From the NCBI GenBank assembly GCA_902605445.1, contig CACLCL010000007.1, forward strand, positions 1 through 54,976: 54,976 bases of DNA, written 5' to 3'. The stretch's first letter is position 1, and each line of letters opens with the position of its first letter. This DNA is from an uncultured Bacteroidota bacterium. Lineage in GTDB: Bacteria; Bacteroidota; Bacteroidia; Flavobacteriales; Flavobacteriaceae. Under the pieces are notes generated by a model. The model saw nothing but the letters and a program-made list of their open reading frames with translations. It was not told the DNA's origin and did not search any database. The translations under genes and the position numbers were made by a program. Below, piece after piece: positions 39,209 to 46,939 of the stretch.

Positions 39209-39942
39209 TGGATATTAAGCAACTTGATAATAAAAAAATACCAAAACATATTGCTGTAATTATGGATGGTAATGGACGTTGGGCAAGAAAAAGAGGGCTT
39301 AAAAGAGAGTTTGGGCATAGAGAGGGAAAAAAAGCAGTAAAAAAAATTGTTGAGGCATGTGCTGAGCTCAAGATTCCGAATTTAACATTATTTGCTTTTT
39401 CAACAGAGAATTGGAAAAGACCAAAACTTGAAATTGATTTTTTGATGAAATTGTTATTTCTTTCCCTTAAAGATGAGTTAAACAATCTTAATAAGAATAA
39501 TATAAAATTTAACACAATTGGTTTTATTGAAAAACTACCTAAAAGCATTTATAATTTTTTAATTAAAGTTAAAAATGACACCAAACACAATACAAGGATG
39601 AACCTTACTCTTGCACTTAACTACGGAGGAAGAAATGAAATTGTGGACGTAGTTAAAAGTATTTCTGATAAAGTTAAAAATAATATAATTTCTTTAAAAA
39701 AAATTGATGAATCGCTAATAAATAGCCATCTTTACACCAGCAATTTACCAGAAGTTGATTTACTGATAAGAACAAGTGGTGAGAAACGAGTCAGTAATTT
39801 TTTACTTTGGCAAATAGCATACTCTGAGCTATATTTTACAAAGATTTTATGGCCAGATTTTAATAAAAAAGATTTATTGAAAGCTATATCAAGTTTTCAG
39901 AAAAGAGAAAGAAGATTTGGAAAAACCAGTGAACAAATTTAA
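39208..39942 (+). CDS. uppS: isoprenyl transferase (undecaprenyl diphosphate synthase)
   Basis: Builds undecaprenyl diphosphate, the lipid carrier for peptidoglycan and O-antigen. ATG 39208 overlaps the preceding stop; 244 residues result. Signatures: 'IPKHIAVIMDGNGRWARKRG' (D20 catalytic, 11-30), 'GHREGKKAVKKIVEAC', 'TLFAFSTENWKRP', 'LALNYGGRNEIVD' and 'DLLIRTSGEKRVSNFLLWQIAYSELYF' in parts. The family normally has GE-RLSNFLLWQ; here it reads EKRVSNFLLWQ, a conservative change. It is next to bamA, as in many Bacteroidetes. Confidence 0.97.
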   Translation: MDIKQLDNKKIPKHIAVIMDGNGRWARKRGLKREFGHREGKKAVKKIVEACAELKIPNLTLFAFSTENWKRPKLEIDFLMKLLFLSLKDELNNLNKNNIKFNTIGFIEKLPKSIYNFLIKVKNDTKHNTRMNLTLALNYGGRNEIVDVVKSISDKVKNNIISLKKIDESLINSHLYTSNLPEVDLLIRTSGEKRVSNFLLWQIAYSELYFTKILWPDFNKKDLLKAISSFQKRERRFGKTSEQI

Positions 39943-39943
39943 A

Positions 39944-42490
39944 ATGAATAAATATTTCTGCTTGCTTTCTTGTTTGTTTTGTTTTTTGCTGAATCAGTCA
40001 ATCACTTCACAAAATAATATTGAAAGATATAATATAGGCGATATAACTGTTACTGGTAATACATCTTTCAGTCCACTAACCATTATTACTTTTTCAGGAT
40101 TAAAAAAAGGAGATGCAATCGATGTCCCTGGAGAAAAACTTAGCAGTGCTGTAAAGAAATTGTGGAAATCTAATTTATTTAGTTCAGTAAATATTTTTAG
40201 GACTAATGTTAATGACGGAGTCATTGATTTAGAAATTGAATTATTTGATCTTCCTGAGCTGAATGAACTAAAAGTTGAGGGTATTAAAAAAAGAAAAATC
40301 GAGGAACTTATTAAAGAAAATAAATTACAAGTAGGTGTAAAAGTTACAGAAAACCTAATAACAACAACAAAAAATTATTTAGAAAATAAATATCGCAAAA
40401 AGGGTTATTTAAATGCAAGTGTTAATATCAAAACCAATAAAATTTCTGATAGTACCAATAAGTCTAAAGTAAATATGTCAATACTAATTGATAAAGGCGA
40501 AAAAATAAAAATCAATAAAATAGAATTTATAGGTGCAGAAAAATTAAAATTAACAGTGCTTGAGAAAGCAATGAAAAATACAAAAAGAAAAAAATTTTAT
40601 AGAATCTTTAAAAGATCTAAATATGTATATGATGATTTTAGAGAAGACCTTTCAAGTTTAATAGATAAATATAAAGAAAACGGATACAGAGATGCTAGAA
40701 TTATTTCAGATACAATTTTAAAAAATGGGAATGACATAAATGTTCAGATTAAGTTGGTGGAGGGATCTAAATATACGTTTGGGCGAATTGAGTATCTTGG
40801 AAACAGTATTTACACTGATAAACAGTTAAATCAAATTTTAAAAATTAGGGAGGGAGATACATACAATGGTATTGAATTAGAAAAAGGTATTGCTGATCGT
40901 TCAGACCCTGATGCTAATGATTTAAGTAACCTATATCAAAATAATGGATATTTGTTTTCATCCATAACTCCTGTTGAGGTAAATGCCGATGGTAATGTTA
41001 TTGACTTAGAAATTAGAATAAATGAAGGTAAACCTGCGTATTTTAATAAAATTTCTGTCGTAGGAAATAACAAGACTAATGATCATGTTATTTACAGAGA
41101 AATCAGGACAAGACCAGGTCAGCTTTACAGCAAAGCAAATGTTTTTAGATCACTTCGTGAATTAGGTCAATTAGGCTTCTTTGATCCTCAATTAATTTCG
41201 CCTGATTTCAAAAATATTAATCCAACAGCCGGCACAGTTGACTTAGAATATTCACTTGTTGAAACTGGCTCAAGTCAAATTGAGCTACAAGGTGGTTATG
41301 GTGGTGGAGGATTTATTGGTACCATTGGACTTTCTTTTAATAATTTTTCAATTAAAGATATTTTTAAAAAAGAAGCATACAAACCAATCCCAATGGGGGA
41401 TGGTCAAAGACTAGCTTTAAGACTTCAAGCAAGTAGATTTTACACTGTAAATAGCTTTAATTTTACTGAACCATGGCTAGGTGGTAAAAGACCTGTTCAA
41501 TTTTCTGTTCAATTGTCCCAAACCAAACAATTTATGTTTAATCCATATAACTATACTGCTGATAAGTCCAGATATTTCAACATTAGTGGTCTTTCAATTG
41601 GATTAGCTAAGAGATTACTGAAGCCTGATGATTATTTTACTCTGTCCCAATTTATTGGATTTCAATATTATGATTTAAATGACTATAATACAGGTCTTTT
41701 CACTTTTGGGAATGGTTCATCAAACAATTTATCATACACAGTTGCCCTAAGTAGAAATAATACATTCACTGACCCAATATATCCAACTGGAGGCTCTAAT
41801 TTCACAATATCAGCTAAATTCACCTTACCATATTCTGCATTTAATAATATTGATTATGAATCTTTGAAAAATGAACGTGAACAATTAGTAGAAGAGTTAG
41901 CATTAAATCCTGCAAATTTAAGTGCGTCAGATAGAATTGCAGAAATTGATCAGCAAAGATATAAGTGGTTAGAGTTTTATAAAATTAAATTTAAAGGAGA
42001 ATGGTATACTGCAATCACCAAGAAACTAGTGCTAAGACCATCATTTGAATTTGGATTTTTAGGTGCATATAATAATGCCCGTGGAATTATTCCGTTTGAA
42101 AGGTTTTTCTTAGGGGGAGATGGAATGGGAATGTATAATTTAGATGGTCGGGAGAATATACCACTCAGAGGTTATCCAAACCAGTCTCTATCAGCTCAGG
42201 ATGGGGGCTCTATCTATAACAAATATTCTCTTGAACTTAGATACCCAATTAGTTTGGGACAGCAAGCTAAGATTTTTGCGTTAACATTTATTGAGGGTGG
42301 GGCATCATATAATAACTTTAGAGATTTTAATCCATTCCTCTTAAAAAGGTCTGCTGGTATAGGTATTAGACTATTTATGCCTCAATTTGGGCTATTAGGA
42401 ATTGATTTTGGTCACGGTTTTGATCCTGTCCCTGGTCAAAGTAATAAACACGGTTGGGAAACACACTTTATTTTTGGACAAAATTTTTAG
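39944..42490 (+). CDS. bamA: outer membrane protein assembly factor BamA
   Basis: Omp85 protein that folds beta-barrel proteins into the outer membrane. ATG 39944 lies 1 bp after the uppS stop; 848 residues. It has a signal peptide (to about residue 23), five POTRA-like modules (about 30-430: 'NIGDITVTGNTSFS', 'LKVEGIKKRK', 'INKIEFIGAEKL', 'FGRIEYLGNSIY', 'FNKISVVGNNKTNDHVIYREI'), and a C-terminal barrel with the lid-loop-like 'RGYPNQSLSAQDGGS' and a final strand ending in 'HFIFGQNF' (terminal Phe). A long POTRA/barrel linker rich in Gly ('GGYGGGGFIG') is typical of Bacteroidetes. Three Skp-like genes follow, its likely chaperones. Confidence 0.95.
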   Translation: MNKYFCLLSCLFCFLLNQSITSQNNIERYNIGDITVTGNTSFSPLTIITFSGLKKGDAIDVPGEKLSSAVKKLWKSNLFSSVNIFRTNVNDGVIDLEIELFDLPELNELKVEGIKKRKIEELIKENKLQVGVKVTENLITTTKNYLENKYRKKGYLNASVNIKTNKISDSTNKSKVNMSILIDKGEKIKINKIEFIGAEKLKLTVLEKAMKNTKRKKFYRIFKRSKYVYDDFREDLSSLIDKYKENGYRDARIISDTILKNGNDINVQIKLVEGSKYTFGRIEYLGNSIYTDKQLNQILKIREGDTYNGIELEKGIADRSDPDANDLSNLYQNNGYLFSSITPVEVNADGNVIDLEIRINEGKPAYFNKISVVGNNKTNDHVIYREIRTRPGQLYSKANVFRSLRELGQLGFFDPQLISPDFKNINPTAGTVDLEYSLVETGSSQIELQGGYGGGGFIGTIGLSFNNFSIKDIFKKEAYKPIPMGDGQRLALRLQASRFYTVNSFNFTEPWLGGKRPVQFSVQLSQTKQFMFNPYNYTADKSRYFNISGLSIGLAKRLLKPDDYFTLSQFIGFQYYDLNDYNTGLFTFGNGSSNNLSYTVALSRNNTFTDPIYPTGGSNFTISAKFTLPYSAFNNIDYESLKNEREQLVEELALNPANLSASDRIAEIDQQRYKWLEFYKIKFKGEWYTAITKKLVLRPSFEFGFLGAYNNARGIIPFERFFLGGDGMGMYNLDGRENIPLRGYPNQSLSAQDGGSIYNKYSLELRYPISLGQQAKIFALTFIEGGASYNNFRDFNPFLLKRSAGIGIRLFMPQFGLLGIDFGHGFDPVPGQSNKHGWETHFIFGQNF

Positions 42491-42501
42491 ATAATATCAA
42501 T

Positions 42502-43038
42502 ATGAAAAAAACATTAATAATTGTACTTTGTCTTTTTGTCAACATATCTTTATCACAAAGGGGGCTAAAGATGGCATATATCGATACCGAATATATACTT
42601 GAAAATATCTCTGAATACAACGATATTTCAAATCAGCTTGAAAAAAAAGCAAATAAATGGAAAAATGAAATTGAAAAAAAATCAAAAGAAATTGAAGCTA
42701 TGAAAAATGCTTTAAACGCTGAAAGAATTCTATTGACTAGTGAATTAATACAAGATTTAGAAGAAGATATAAAATTCGAAGAAGAAGCGCTGATAGAATA
42801 TCAGCAAAAGAGATTTGGATACAATGGTGACTACTATATTCAAAAACAACAACTCATACAACCCCTACAAGATCAAATTTTTAACGCAGTTAGAAAAATT
42901 GCGGAAAACAGAGACTATGATTTTATTTTTGATAAATCTGCTGATTTTGTAATGATATATTTGAACAAAAGATATAACATTAGTGACCTTGTAATTAGGG
43001 AAATAAAAAAAATTAATAAAAAAAATAACTCACAATAA
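42502..43038 (+). CDS. OmpH/Skp family periplasmic chaperone (first of three)
   Basis: Periplasmic chaperone for unfolded outer membrane proteins. ATG 42502 (11 bp after bamA) gives 178 residues; a longer frame into bamA is not needed. Signal peptide 1-19 (ending SLSQ), then 'KMAYIDTEYILENISEYNDIS', a long charged helical hairpin (about 45-125) and a C-terminal strand 'YDFIFDKSADFVMIYL' with 'NKRYNISDLVIREIKKI'. This is the most divergent of the three copies. Confidence 0.92.
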   Translation: MKKTLIIVLCLFVNISLSQRGLKMAYIDTEYILENISEYNDISNQLEKKANKWKNEIEKKSKEIEAMKNALNAERILLTSELIQDLEEDIKFEEEALIEYQQKRFGYNGDYYIQKQQLIQPLQDQIFNAVRKIAENRDYDFIFDKSADFVMIYLNKRYNISDLVIREIKKINKKNNSQ

Positions 43039-43085
43039 ATAATAAAAAATTAAAAGATTATTAACTTTACATAAATAAATAAAAT

Positions 43086-43586
43086 ATGAAAAAACTAATT
43101 ATTGCTTCATTATTACTAACTACTTTAATATCATTTCCAACCCTTGCTCAATCAAAGGTAGCACATGTTAATACGCAAGAAATTTTTGTTCTTATGCCAG
43201 GCGCACAAGCAGCTGAAAAAGAGCTTTCTGAAATGAGAAAAGCTTTTGAAGAAGAATTTGCTGTTTATCAAAAAGAACTTGAAGGTAAACAAACTGCTCT
43301 AATAAAAGCGCAACAAAGTGGTAATAGTGGTACTGTTGAGACATTACAAAAAGATTTGCAACAATTCTTGAATACCGTAAGAGAGAGAGAAGTTGCAATA
43401 CAACAGGAATTACAACAAAAGGAATTTGATTTGCTTCAGCCAGTAAATGAGGAGCTATTAAAAGCAATTGAATCAGTTGCTGAAAGTATGGATTTAGAGT
43501 ATGTCTTTCAAAATCCCACAAATGGATTACTTGTTGCTCGCGGTTCTGATATCACTGAGAATGTTAAAGAGAAACTTGGATTATAG
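43086..43586 (+). CDS. OmpH/Skp family periplasmic chaperone (second of three)
   Basis: 166 residues. Signal peptide 1-21 (ending TLAQ), then 'SKVAHVNTQEIFVLMPGAQAAEKEL', an alternating Gln/Glu/Lys coiled-coil tentacle (about 45-125) and 'LEYVFQNPTNGLLVARGSDIT' closing the core. The start is a clear ATG after a 47-bp gap from the first copy. The third copy follows 6 bp later, so these two share a transcript. Confidence 0.93.
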   Translation: MKKLIIASLLLTTLISFPTLAQSKVAHVNTQEIFVLMPGAQAAEKELSEMRKAFEEEFAVYQKELEGKQTALIKAQQSGNSGTVETLQKDLQQFLNTVREREVAIQQELQQKEFDLLQPVNEELLKAIESVAESMDLEYVFQNPTNGLLVARGSDITENVKEKLGL

Positions 43587-43592
43587 TCAAGT

Positions 43593-44096
43593 ATGAAAAA
43601 AAACTTCTATTTAATTTTATGTTTTTTTCTCATATTAGTTCAGAGCGTTAACTCACAAACTAAAGTTGCACATGTAGATACCTATGAGTTAATAACTAAT
43701 ATGCCTGAGATGTTAGCTGTACAGGAAGAGCTTAACTCCTACTCTAAAGAAAAAGAAGCTGAAATAAGGCTCATGGAAGCCGAAATAAGAAGCATTTCTG
43801 ACAAATATTCAGACGATGCAATAAATGTAAGTCAAGAAGAAAATGAAAAGAGACTTGAGGAAATTCAGGTTATGCAGGAAAATATCAGGTTATTTACAAA
43901 TCAAATAGTCAAAGAACTTCAAGAAAAAGAAAGAAGCTTAACTGAGCCTATTCTTGAAAAGGTTATTACTGTAATAAAAGAAGTAGGAAAAGAGAATGGA
44001 TATGACTATGTACTTGATTCATCTAAAAATCAAGGTGTAATCCTTGCAGATGGCGATGACTTAATGGAAAAAGTAAAAATTAAATTAGGATTTTAA
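43593..44096 (+). CDS. OmpH/Skp family periplasmic chaperone (third of three)
   Basis: 167 residues. Signal peptide 1-21 (ending VNSQ), 'TKVAHVDTYELITNMPEMLAVQEEL', a Glu-rich coiled-coil hairpin, and 'YDYVLDSSKNQGVILADGDDLMEKVKIKLGF'-type core end, read here in two parts. It is most like the second copy in length and motif layout, implying a tandem duplication. murI follows after 37 bp. Confidence 0.93.
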   Translation: MKKNFYLILCFFLILVQSVNSQTKVAHVDTYELITNMPEMLAVQEELNSYSKEKEAEIRLMEAEIRSISDKYSDDAINVSQEENEKRLEEIQVMQENIRLFTNQIVKELQEKERSLTEPILEKVITVIKEVGKENGYDYVLDSSKNQGVILADGDDLMEKVKIKLGF

Positions 44097-44133
44097 AACG
44101 TCCTTGGGTTTACAAAAATTTTAATTTTTAAAA

Positions 44134-44910
44134 ATGTCTCGTTCTATAGGAATTTTTGATTCTGGAGTTGGTGGTTTATCAATTCTTAAAAGTCTTGCCA
44201 GAAAAGCCGTAAATGAAAACTATATTTATTTAGCTGACAATAAAAATTGCCCTTACGGTAATAAATCTGAAATTGAAATTTCAAAATTAAGTATTAAAAA
44301 TTGTGAAAAGCTAATCAAGCTAAATTGTAAAATGATTATTGTTGCATGTAATACAGCTACAACAAACTCAATAAATATTTTAAGAAAGCAATTTGATGTC
44401 CCAATTATTGGTATTGAGCCAGGAATCAAACCTGCAATAAATTATACAAAAACGAAAAATATTGGAGTACTTGCAACAAATAAAACATTGAGTAGCAAAC
44501 TCTTCAATGAAAATCTACTTACCAACAATATGAACAAAATAAATGTTCATGAACAAATTGGCCATGATTTGGTTGAGCTAATCGAAAATGGAATTGAAAA
44601 TGAAGAAAAACTTAATGAATATATAAATAAATACCTGAAAAATATGATTGAGAATAAAATTGACTGTCTTGTTTTAGGTTGTACTCACTATAATTTTATT
44701 GAAAATAATATTAAACATATTTTAGGGCCAAATATTAAAATAATTGACACTGTTTCTCCGGTGGTTAATCACGTAATAAATAAATTAAGCGAATTAAATA
44801 TTCAAAATACTTCCAGAAAATTTGGTTCGACTATAATATATTACAATGGAAATAAACCAAACAAAAAATATTTGAATACTAATTATAAAATTATTTTTGA
44901 TGATTTTTAA
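44134..44910 (+). CDS. murI: glutamate racemase
   Basis: Makes D-glutamate for peptidoglycan. The 258-residue protein has 'IGIFDSGVGGLSIL' (substrate Asp-Ser), 'YLADNKNCPYG', the catalytic cysteines C72 ('VACNTATT') and C183 ('LGCTHY'), and 'IGIEPGIKPA'. Length is standard. It closes the envelope-assembly run that begins with nadK. Its stop is 1 bp from the stop of the convergent porP/sprF gene. Confidence 0.97.
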   Translation: MSRSIGIFDSGVGGLSILKSLARKAVNENYIYLADNKNCPYGNKSEIEISKLSIKNCEKLIKLNCKMIIVACNTATTNSINILRKQFDVPIIGIEPGIKPAINYTKTKNIGVLATNKTLSSKLFNENLLTNNMNKINVHEQIGHDLVELIENGIENEEKLNEYINKYLKNMIENKIDCLVLGCTHYNFIENNIKHILGPNIKIIDTVSPVVNHVINKLSELNIQNTSRKFGSTIIYYNGNKPNKKYLNTNYKIIFDDF

Positions 44911-44911
44911 A

Positions 44912-45925
44912 TCATTTAATCCAAGGACAGTTGCAGTCGTATCTTGTTTTACGGCACCCAAAGTTAAATCCTAGAGTTAGTTGATGGTATCCACCGTTAT
45001 CAAAAACAATTGAATTAGACTGATAGGAATATGTGTAAGCAAAAACAAAACCCTCAAACTCTAAACCAATAAGAGGGGTAATATATTTTAGTTTTTGAGT
45101 TTTTATTTGATCCTGAGAATCTAAAAATTCAGCTCCGTCAAAACTATTTCTGTAAGAAATTCCAGCCCAAAGCCTTCCAAAATCTGTTTCTCTGTATACT
45201 TTTAAATTTGCATCTAAAAAGGTTTCTTTAGTGCCATCTTTGTGAGCAAACATGAAAGAAGGTTCAAAGTTCCACTGATTTGTATTATCAGTAAATAAAT
45301 AACCTGTTGAAAAAAGATATGTTCTAAGATTATTGTAACTAAGACCTTGCTCATTAAAATTTATTCCGTCATTATTTAATAAATTTTTTATTGAGGCATG
45401 AGCGTAAAAGTCTAGATACTGATATGAAAAACCAAAATCAATATTGAAATCTGTAGCACTTTGCTCAACACCTGAAATTAATGGATCAAAACCTGCATTT
45501 AAAAAAGATGATTCATCTAGCTTATACTGAATTAGACCAGCACTAAGCCCAAAAGATAACATATTCAAATCCAACTCACTTCTTGAAAATAAAATATGAT
45601 GTGCATACGTAAAATATGCGCCTGACTGTGAGTGATAACCATTTTCATCATTAAATATTATCGAACCTAAAGCAGATCTACTTTCTCCCAGTCTTCCATT
45701 TATACTTAAAGTTTGTAGATTTGGTGATTTATCTTGGTCCATCCATTGTTTTCTACCTGTAAACCTAAGTTTTGTACAATTTGAAACGCCAGCCATAGAT
45801 GGAAATAATAAATAAAAATTATCGGATAAATAATCAGAATATATTGGAAGACCCTCTTGTGAGGTTGTTTTATTACAAAAAAATACAGTTATTAAAAATG
45901 TAACAATAATTTTATTGATTCTCAT
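44912..45925 (-). CDS. type IX secretion system membrane protein, PorP/SprF family
   Basis: Outer membrane barrel of the PorP/SprF family, involved in the Bacteroidetes type IX secretion system and gliding. The 337-residue protein has a signal peptide (to about residue 22, TSQ), the family opening 'EGLPIYSDYLSDNFYLLFPSMAGVSN' in parts, 'RFTGRKQWMDQDKSPNLQTLSINGRLG', 'SALGSIIFNDENGYHSQSGAYFTYAHHI' and a final 'YHQLTLGFNFGCRKTRYDCNCPW'. Bacterial genomes carry many paralogs, often after a giant adhesin; here no adhesin gene is adjacent, so this is an orphan copy. Partner not identified. Confidence 0.92.
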   Translation of the reverse strand: MRINKIIVTFLITVFFCNKTTSQEGLPIYSDYLSDNFYLLFPSMAGVSNCTKLRFTGRKQWMDQDKSPNLQTLSINGRLGESRSALGSIIFNDENGYHSQSGAYFTYAHHILFSRSELDLNMLSFGLSAGLIQYKLDESSFLNAGFDPLISGVEQSATDFNIDFGFSYQYLDFYAHASIKNLLNNDGINFNEQGLSYNNLRTYLFSTGYLFTDNTNQWNFEPSFMFAHKDGTKETFLDANLKVYRETDFGRLWAGISYRNSFDGAEFLDSQDQIKTQKLKYITPLIGLEFEGFVFAYTYSYQSNSIVFDNGGYHQLTLGFNFGCRKTRYDCNCPWIK

Positions 45926-45962
45926 AACTTAAAATGTTTCGGTTTTATAATAGTAAACCGAC

Positions 45963-45970
45963 CAAATATA
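45963..45970 (-). promoter_or_regulatory. -7 box for the porP/sprF gene
   Basis: Minus-strand TATATTTG fits TAnnTTTG, 37 bases before the ATG. Confidence 0.4.
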
Positions 45971-46004
45971 TAAATTTTAATAGACATAACCTTCTAATAG
46001 TTTC

Positions 46005-46031
46005 TTGAAACAAGCATATTTCCTATTTTTG
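46005..46031 (+). promoter_or_regulatory. promoter for the nfu-DUF255 pair
   Basis: Plus strand: TTG at 46005-46007, a 16-bp spacer and TATTTTTG at 46024-46031, close to the Bacteroidetes TTG / TAnnTTTG promoter layout. The predicted start is about 15 nt before the nfu ATG. Confidence 0.5.
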
Positions 46032-46050
46032 CATAAAAGATTTAAAATAA

Positions 46051-46920
46051 ATGGAATTCAAAGTCAAGATACAAAGGACTCACAATAAGTTTATCAATAA
46101 ATTTGAAATTAATCAATTTATCACTAATCATGTGAGTTATGAATATAATAATATTGATGAGGCAAAAAACTCCAAATTAGTCCAAAAACTTTTTTACCTA
46201 CCTTTTGTCAAAAAAGTGTATCTCACCCCTTCATTTATTTCCATTGAAAGATTTAATATAGTAGAATGGTCTGAGGTTGAAAATGAAGTTAAGGATTTAA
46301 TTGAGGATTACTTAAATGATAAACTAGATGTAATAAGTGAAAATAAAATTACAGGAGTTAATCCAATTTCAATTTACACTGAGAGTACTCCAAATCCATC
46401 TGTTTTAAAATTTGTTTCAAGTAAATTAATCATTGACCAAAATTTAGAATTTAATAATATTGATGAAGCAAAAGAAGTTGACTTTGTAAAAAAATTATTT
46501 GGATTTCCGTTTGTAAAAAGTGTTTACCTAAGTAAAAATTTTATATCAATAACAAAATATGATATTAAAGATTGGGGGGAAATAACATCAGAGCTCAGAA
46601 TATTTATAAAAAACTATCTTGAAAATAATAAAATTGAAATTAATAAAGTTCAAAAAAATCAAACAGAAATTAAACTAGATAGCACCTCCAAAGAGATAAT
46701 TTCTATTTTAGACGAATATATAAAGCCTGCTGTAAGTTCAGACGGGGGTAATATTTTGTTTGAATCATATAACCCCAAGAAGAAGTTGGTTAAAGTTATT
46801 TTACAGGGTGCATGTAGTGGTTGCCCTTCATCAACAATAACTTTAAAAAATGGAATTGAAAATATGCTAAAGGAAATGCTTTCTGGAAAAGTCGAAGTAG
46901 TTGAAGCAATTAATGGTTAA
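46051..46920 (+). CDS. NifU-like Fe-S scaffold/carrier with two Nfu_N domains
   Basis: Carries Fe-S clusters to target apoproteins. The 289-residue protein has a degenerate Nfu_N domain (about 3-95), a second, typical Nfu_N domain (about 106-200) with 'YTESTPNPSVLKF', and a C-terminal NifU domain with the cluster-ligating C255 and C258 in 'GACSGCPSSTITLKNGIE'. The repeat is visible as 'NNIDEAKNSKLVQKLFYLPFVKKVYL' versus 'NNIDEAKEVDFVKKLFGFPFVKSVYL', shown in full-length only by position 34-58 and 135-159. Two-Nfu_N proteins are usual in Bacteroidetes, but the first copy here has lost the ESTPNP motif. It overlaps the next frame slightly if that gene uses an upstream start. Confidence 0.93.
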   Translation: MEFKVKIQRTHNKFINKFEINQFITNHVSYEYNNIDEAKNSKLVQKLFYLPFVKKVYLTPSFISIERFNIVEWSEVENEVKDLIEDYLNDKLDVISENKITGVNPISIYTESTPNPSVLKFVSSKLIIDQNLEFNNIDEAKEVDFVKKLFGFPFVKSVYLSKNFISITKYDIKDWGEITSELRIFIKNYLENNKIEINKVQKNQTEIKLDSTSKEIISILDEYIKPAVSSDGGNILFESYNPKKKLVKVILQGACSGCPSSTITLKNGIENMLKEMLSGKVEVVEAING

Positions 46921-46939
46921 AAATTTACCCTATAATTTC

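Noticed and set aside
43192-43521. 109-codon minus-strand frame opposite the second skp gene
   Set aside because: Gln- and Leu-rich antisense of a coiled-coil coding region; no start context or homology.
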